Of a DNA stretch of 64,000 nt, positions 60,661 to 64,000 are shown piece after piece. Position numbers and translations under genes: made by a program. The DNA is from Stutzerimonas stutzeri (GTDB lineage Bacteria; Pseudomonadota; Gammaproteobacteria; Pseudomonadales; Pseudomonadaceae): the NCBI RefSeq assembly GCF_002909485.1, contig NZ_PPXG01000003.1:310001-374000 (forward strand), read 5' to 3'. The notes beneath the pieces were generated by a model. The model was not told the origin of the DNA. It saw only the letters and a list, made by a program, of their open reading frames with translations, and searched no databases. Position 1 is the stretch's first letter, and every line of letters starts with the position of its first letter.

Positions 60661-60676
60661 CGTATGCTAGCATACG
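60661..60676. promoter_or_regulatory. Perfect palindrome between serA and D2HGDH gene
   Basis: CGTATGCTAGCATACG is a perfect 16-base palindrome in the 199-base divergent region, flanked by GGGGG and AGCCCC that could extend the dyad. Probably an operator for one or both genes; the protein that binds it is unknown. Confidence 0.5.
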
Positions 60677-60750
60677 AGCCCCGCGAAACACCCCCACCCC
60701 TGTGCTGAAGCGTGCTCAGGGTGACCATGAATCGTATGAGAGTTCCCGTG

Positions 60751-62145
60751 ATGACCGACCCCGCCCTGATCGATGAGCTGAAAACCCTGGTCGAGCCCGG
60801 CAAAGTGCTGACCGACGCCGATTCGTTGAATGCCTACGGCAAGGACTGGACCAAGCATTTCGCCCCGGCGCCCTCGGCCATCGTCTTTCCCAAGAGCATC
60901 GAGCAGGTGCAGGCCATTGTGCGCTGGGCCAACGAGCGCAAGGTCGCGTTGGTGCCCTCGGGCGGCCGCACCGGGCTTTCTGCCGCGGCCGTAGCGGCCA
61001 ACGGCGAAGTGGTGGTGTCGTTCGACTACATGAACCAGATTCTTCAATTCAACGAGATGGACCGCACCGCCGTCTGCCAGCCCGGTGTGGTCACCGCGCA
61101 GCTGCAGCAGTTCGCCGAGGACAAGGGCCTGTACTACCCGGTGGACTTCGCCTCCGCCGGCTCCAGCCAGATCGGCGGCAATATCGGCACCAACGCCGGT
61201 GGCATCAAGGTGATCCGCTACGGCATGACCCGCAACTGGGTCGCCGGCATGAAGGTGGTGACCGGCAAGGGCGACGTGCTCGAGCTGAACAAGGACCTGA
61301 TCAAGAACGCCACCGGCTACGACCTGCGTCAGCTGTTCATCGGCGCCGAAGGCACGCTGGGCTTCGTCGTCGAGGCCACCATGCGCCTGGAGCGTCAGCC
61401 GACCAACCTCACCGCGCTGGTGCTGGGTACGCCGGATTTCGATTCGATCATGCCGGTGCTGCACGCCTTCCAGGACAAGCTGGACCTGACCGCCTTCGAG
61501 TTCTTCTCCGACAAGGCACTGGCCAAGGTGCTGGCGCGTGGCGACGTGCCGGCCCCGTTCGAAACCGACTGCCCGTTCTACGCGCTGCTGGAATTCGAGG
61601 CCACCACCGACGAGCGCGCCGACCAGGCGCTGGCTACCTTCGAGCATTGCGTCGAACAGGGTTGGGTGCTCGACGGCGTGATGAGTCAGAGTGAGCAGCA
61701 GCTGCAGAATCTGTGGAAGCTGCGCGAGTACATCTCCGAGACCATCAGCCACTGGACGCCGTACAAGAACGACATCTCCGTCACCGTCGCCAAGGTGCCG
61801 GCCTTCCTCAAGGAAATCGATGCCATCGTCGGTGAACATTACCCGGACTTCGAGATCGTCTGGTTCGGCCACATCGGCGACGGCAACCTGCACCTGAACA
61901 TCCTCAAACCGGATGCGATGGACAAGGACGAGTTCTTTGGCAAGTGCGCCACCGTCAACAAGTGGGTGTTCGAAACCGTACAGAAGTACAACGGCTCGAT
62001 CTCCGCCGAACATGGCGTCGGCATGACCAAGCGTGACTACCTCGAGTACAGCCGCTCGCCAGCGGAAATCGAGTACATGAAGGCAGTCAAAGCAGTGTTC
62101 GATCCCAACGGGATCATGAATCCCGGCAAGATTTTCGCGGCCTGA
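60751..62145 (+). CDS. D-2-hydroxyglutarate dehydrogenase (FAD-binding)
   Basis: A 464-residue flavoprotein of the GlcD/D2HGDH family. FAD-binding motifs are LVPSGGRTGLSAAAVA, GGNIGTNAGGIKVIRYGMTR and FIGAEGTLGFVVEA; the metal and substrate site is FGHIGDGNLHLNIL, with SAEHGVGMTK near the C-terminus. It oxidises D-2-hydroxyglutarate made by SerA and passes electrons to the electron-transfer flavoprotein, pulling serine synthesis forward; this coupling was described in Pseudomonas stutzeri. The start at 60751 follows GAGAG; an ATG at 60727 is an alternative. Confidence 0.93.
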   Translation: MTDPALIDELKTLVEPGKVLTDADSLNAYGKDWTKHFAPAPSAIVFPKSIEQVQAIVRWANERKVALVPSGGRTGLSAAAVAANGEVVVSFDYMNQILQFNEMDRTAVCQPGVVTAQLQQFAEDKGLYYPVDFASAGSSQIGGNIGTNAGGIKVIRYGMTRNWVAGMKVVTGKGDVLELNKDLIKNATGYDLRQLFIGAEGTLGFVVEATMRLERQPTNLTALVLGTPDFDSIMPVLHAFQDKLDLTAFEFFSDKALAKVLARGDVPAPFETDCPFYALLEFEATTDERADQALATFEHCVEQGWVLDGVMSQSEQQLQNLWKLREYISETISHWTPYKNDISVTVAKVPAFLKEIDAIVGEHYPDFEIVWFGHIGDGNLHLNILKPDAMDKDEFFGKCATVNKWVFETVQKYNGSISAEHGVGMTKRDYLEYSRSPAEIEYMKAVKAVFDPNGIMNPGKIFAA

Positions 62146-62173
62146 ACGGCCCACGGATTACCAGGAGTCTTCG

Positions 62174-62839
62174 ATGAGTTACCAGCACCACTACACCGAT
62201 GGCACGCCGATCCATTATCCGCTGGGTAAGGTGGTCTGCATCGGCCGCAACTATGCCGAGCACGCCAAGGAACTGAACAACCCGGTGCCGACCGAGCCGC
62301 TGCTGTTCATCAAGGCCGGCAGCTGCAGCGTGCCGCTGGACGACGGGTTCAGCATTCCGAGCGATCGCGGTGCCGTGCATTACGAGGCGGAAATCGCCGT
62401 GCTGATCGGCAAGCCGCTGTCGCGCAAGCCGAACGAGGAAGAGGTGCGCGACGCCATCTCCGGCTTCGCCCCGGCGCTCGACCTGACCCTGCGTGACGTG
62501 CAGGCGAAGCTGAAGGAAAAGGGCCACCCGTGGGAGATCGCCAAGAGCTTTGATGGCGCCTGCGTGCTGGCGCCGTTCGTCCCGGGCGATTCGGTGGAGG
62601 ATCTGGGCGACATCGGTATTCGCCTGTCGATCAACGGCGAAGTGCGCCAGGACGGCAACAGCAGCCAGATGCTCAATGCCATCCTGCCGCTGCTACAGCA
62701 CATCGCCGGCCACTTCAGCCTGCAACCGGGCGATGTGGTGCTGACCGGCACCCCGGCCGGCGTCGGCCCGCTCAATCAGGGCGACCAGTTGGTGCTGGAG
62801 CTGGTCGGTCTGTCGCGTTTCGAGAGCCGCGTGCTCTGA
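62174..62839 (+). CDS. Fumarylacetoacetate hydrolase-family protein
   Basis: A 221-residue protein of the FAH fold (YcgM-like acylpyruvase or oxaloacetate decarboxylase type). It shows VVCIGRNYAEHAKELN, the metal-binding HYEAEIAVLIGKPL, KSFDGACVLAPFVP and DVVLTGTPAGVGPL. It lies 28 bases after the D2HGDH gene and shares its operon, as in P. aeruginosa. It probably deals with keto-acid by-products; the substrate is unproven. Confidence 0.9.
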   Translation: MSYQHHYTDGTPIHYPLGKVVCIGRNYAEHAKELNNPVPTEPLLFIKAGSCSVPLDDGFSIPSDRGAVHYEAEIAVLIGKPLSRKPNEEEVRDAISGFAPALDLTLRDVQAKLKEKGHPWEIAKSFDGACVLAPFVPGDSVEDLGDIGIRLSINGEVRQDGNSSQMLNAILPLLQHIAGHFSLQPGDVVLTGTPAGVGPLNQGDQLVLELVGLSRFESRVL

Positions 62840-62849
62840 CCCCCCCCCC

Positions 62850-62887
62850 ACGCGGCGGGCACACCCGCCGCGTTTGCCGCTTTTTTT
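62850..62887 (+). terminator. Terminator after the FAH-family gene
   Basis: A perfect stem ACGCGGCGGG / CCCGCCGCGT with an ACA-type loop, then a T-run, about 10 bases past the stop and after a run of ten C residues. Confidence 0.8.
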
Positions 62888-62940
62888 GCAATTCGCTCTC
62901 GTGATGTAATCCGGCACCTTCCCGCTGGAACGCTTTCTTC

Positions 62941-63843
62941 ATGCCCGTCCGTTATTCCCGTTGGCGCCTGATCGTCGCCGCCGTTCTATTGCTTTTGTTC
63001 GTAGCGCTGCTCGTCACCGGGCGCCTGCTGCATTGGGACGATCAGTTGCGACTGTATTGGGAAGAACGCTCGGTCACCGCCGACCAGCGTGCCGCTGGTA
63101 TCTGGCTACCAGATTACGAGCTGGTCCTTGAAACGACGTTGGCCGGTCTGGAGAAGGATGAGACCTCCGGGCTCACCTGGAATCCGCTGACCGGCACGCT
63201 GTTTACCGTCACCGGCAAGCATCCACAACTGATCGAGTTCACCCCGGCCGGCGTCGTGCTGCGGCGTATAGCACTCACCGGTTTTTCCGATCCGGAAGCG
63301 GTGGAAGCGTTGGGCGATGGCCGGCTGGCGATCGTCGACGAGCGGCGTCGACTGGTCGCAGTGTTCTTCCTGGAGCCGGACGTAGAGAGCCTCGATCTGG
63401 ATGACCTGGCCAGCTACGACCTCGGCTTCGCCGAAGCGGGCAACAAGGGCTTCGAAGGCCTGGCCTGGAATCCGCATACGCAGCGTCTGCTACTGGCCAA
63501 GGAGCGTGATCCGCAGGGGCTTTTCGAACTGCCATTCCCAGGTGAGGACGGCGCAGTCGGGGCGCTTCAGGCGCTGCCAAACCAACCTCTGATAGTTCGT
63601 GATCTGTCCTCGGTGACGATCGACCCGCAGAGCGGTCATACGCTGCTGCTCTCCGACGAGTCGCGGTTGCTGGTTGAACTCGACCTGCAGGGTCAGCCAC
63701 GCAGCTTCATCGCGCTCTTCGGCGGTCTCCACGGTTTGGTACAGGGCATCAAGCAGGCCGAGGGCGTTGCGATGGATGGTGAGGGCAATATCTACGTGGT
63801 CGGCGAACCCAACCGTTTCTACGTATTTAGCCGCAAGCGCTGA
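62941..63843 (+). CDS. SdiA-regulated-domain protein (YjiK-like)
   Basis: A 300-residue protein with an N-terminal anchor (LIVAAVLLLLFVALLVTG) and a beta-propeller of the SdiA-regulated family: SGLTWNPLTGTLFTVTGKHP, GFSDPEAVEALGDGRLAIVD, NKGFEGLAWNPHTQRLLLAK and GVAMDGEGNIYVVGEPNRFY. Located in the periplasm, tethered to the inner membrane. Function is unknown. It follows the FAH gene as in other pseudomonads. Confidence 0.9.
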   Translation: MPVRYSRWRLIVAAVLLLLFVALLVTGRLLHWDDQLRLYWEERSVTADQRAAGIWLPDYELVLETTLAGLEKDETSGLTWNPLTGTLFTVTGKHPQLIEFTPAGVVLRRIALTGFSDPEAVEALGDGRLAIVDERRRLVAVFFLEPDVESLDLDDLASYDLGFAEAGNKGFEGLAWNPHTQRLLLAKERDPQGLFELPFPGEDGAVGALQALPNQPLIVRDLSSVTIDPQSGHTLLLSDESRLLVELDLQGQPRSFIALFGGLHGLVQGIKQAEGVAMDGEGNIYVVGEPNRFYVFSRKR

Positions 63844-63920
63844 CGTATGGCCCGCCGTTAAGCTTCATGTAAGCCGAACTGAGCAAAATTTCGGTCTCCA
63901 GTAGAAGAAAGTGAGCTTTC

Positions 63921-64000
63921 ATGCGTGCGTTGAAATATTTCCTGGCTGCGCTGCTGGGCGTGGCTTTGCTGTTGGCGGTTGCCGCTGGTGTTCATTATCG
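63921..64000 (+). CDS. Start of a membrane-anchored or secreted protein (cut by window end)
   Basis: Only 26 codons are visible: MRALKYFLAALLGVALLLAV and AAGVHYR, a signal-anchor sequence of the same type as the preceding gene. A second SdiA-regulated paralogue is possible but cannot be decided. Confidence 0.6.
   Translation, partial: MRALKYFLAALLGVALLLAVAAGVHY

Noticed and set aside
60667..62154. 495-codon minus-strand open frame
   Set aside because: Antisense to the D-2-hydroxyglutarate dehydrogenase gene; Gly/His/Val-rich, no family features.
1..64000. CRISPR array, tRNA or rRNA genes, insertion sequence, prophage
   Set aside because: No regularly spaced direct repeats, no transposase or integrase, and no tRNA-like cloverleaf noticed on reading both strands.

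Overview
The window looks like the chromosome of a high-GC gammaproteobacterium of the Pseudomonadaceae, most likely the Stutzerimonas (Pseudomonas stutzeri) group. The reasons are an oprH-phoP-phoQ operon, a serA / D-2-hydroxyglutarate dehydrogenase / FAH-family / SdiA-regulated block ordered as in pseudomonads, a curli locus, a MnhE-to-D cation antiporter operon, REP-like palindromes, and dense, overlapping operons. I found no rRNA, tRNA, CRISPR array or intact insertion sequence.

Bases 1-6,200 are accessory and scarred. A decayed MFS transporter is followed by a tight minus-strand cassette: WYL-domain regulator, SUKH (SMI1/KNR4) protein, a protein with an HNH-like nuclease motif and a hydrophobic C-terminal half, and a long coiled-coil protein with a C-terminal membrane anchor. 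The cassette looks like a self-regulated defence or conflict module and is my main candidate for an undescribed system. Next to it lie a gloA fragment and a typA (bipA) remnant with a large internal deletion, fused at one junction.

From 6.4 to 14 kb there are two chemoreceptors with candidate sigma-28 promoters. They flank a 2-hydroxycarboxylate (citrate/malate-type) transporter divergent from a CitA/CitB-type two-component pair. From 14 to 20.5 kb come a serine hydrolase, a DUF2147 protein and a Fur-type iron-siderophore block (esterase, DUF2218, TonB receptor, AraC regulator). From 20.7 to 26.1 kb an operon encodes two paralogous periplasmic binding proteins around a membrane diguanylate cyclase, followed by a hydrolase and a metallophosphoesterase.

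From 26.7 to 30.7 kb a small secreted DUF4168 protein with a near-consensus sigma-54 promoter lies divergent from a histidine kinase / sigma-54 activator pair. From 30.7 to 40.2 kb there are a three-lipoprotein operon (GNA1162, DUF4810, CsgG-type), a DUF1028 protein, an NspS-MbaA-like pair (polyamine-type binding protein plus GGDEF-EAL protein), and several small enzymes. From 39.2 to 42.2 kb ArsA-type ATPase, cory-CC-star protein and CstA form one operon. From 42.4 to 49.2 kb an eight-gene Mrp/Mbh-like membrane operon carries three ND2/4/5-type subunits.

From 49.7 to 52.6 kb is oprH-phoP-phoQ with a five-copy GTTCAG array. From 52.6 to 55.3 kb are csgD, csgB, a long csgA and csgH, without csgE, csgF or a curli csgG. 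The end holds an OPT transporter, an AI-2E-family transporter, two small secreted proteins, serA, D2HGDH, an FAH-family protein, an SdiA-regulated protein and a truncated gene. A recurring theme is periplasmic sensing linked to c-di-GMP enzymes in a genome that also makes curli, although no direct link between those loci is shown by the sequence.
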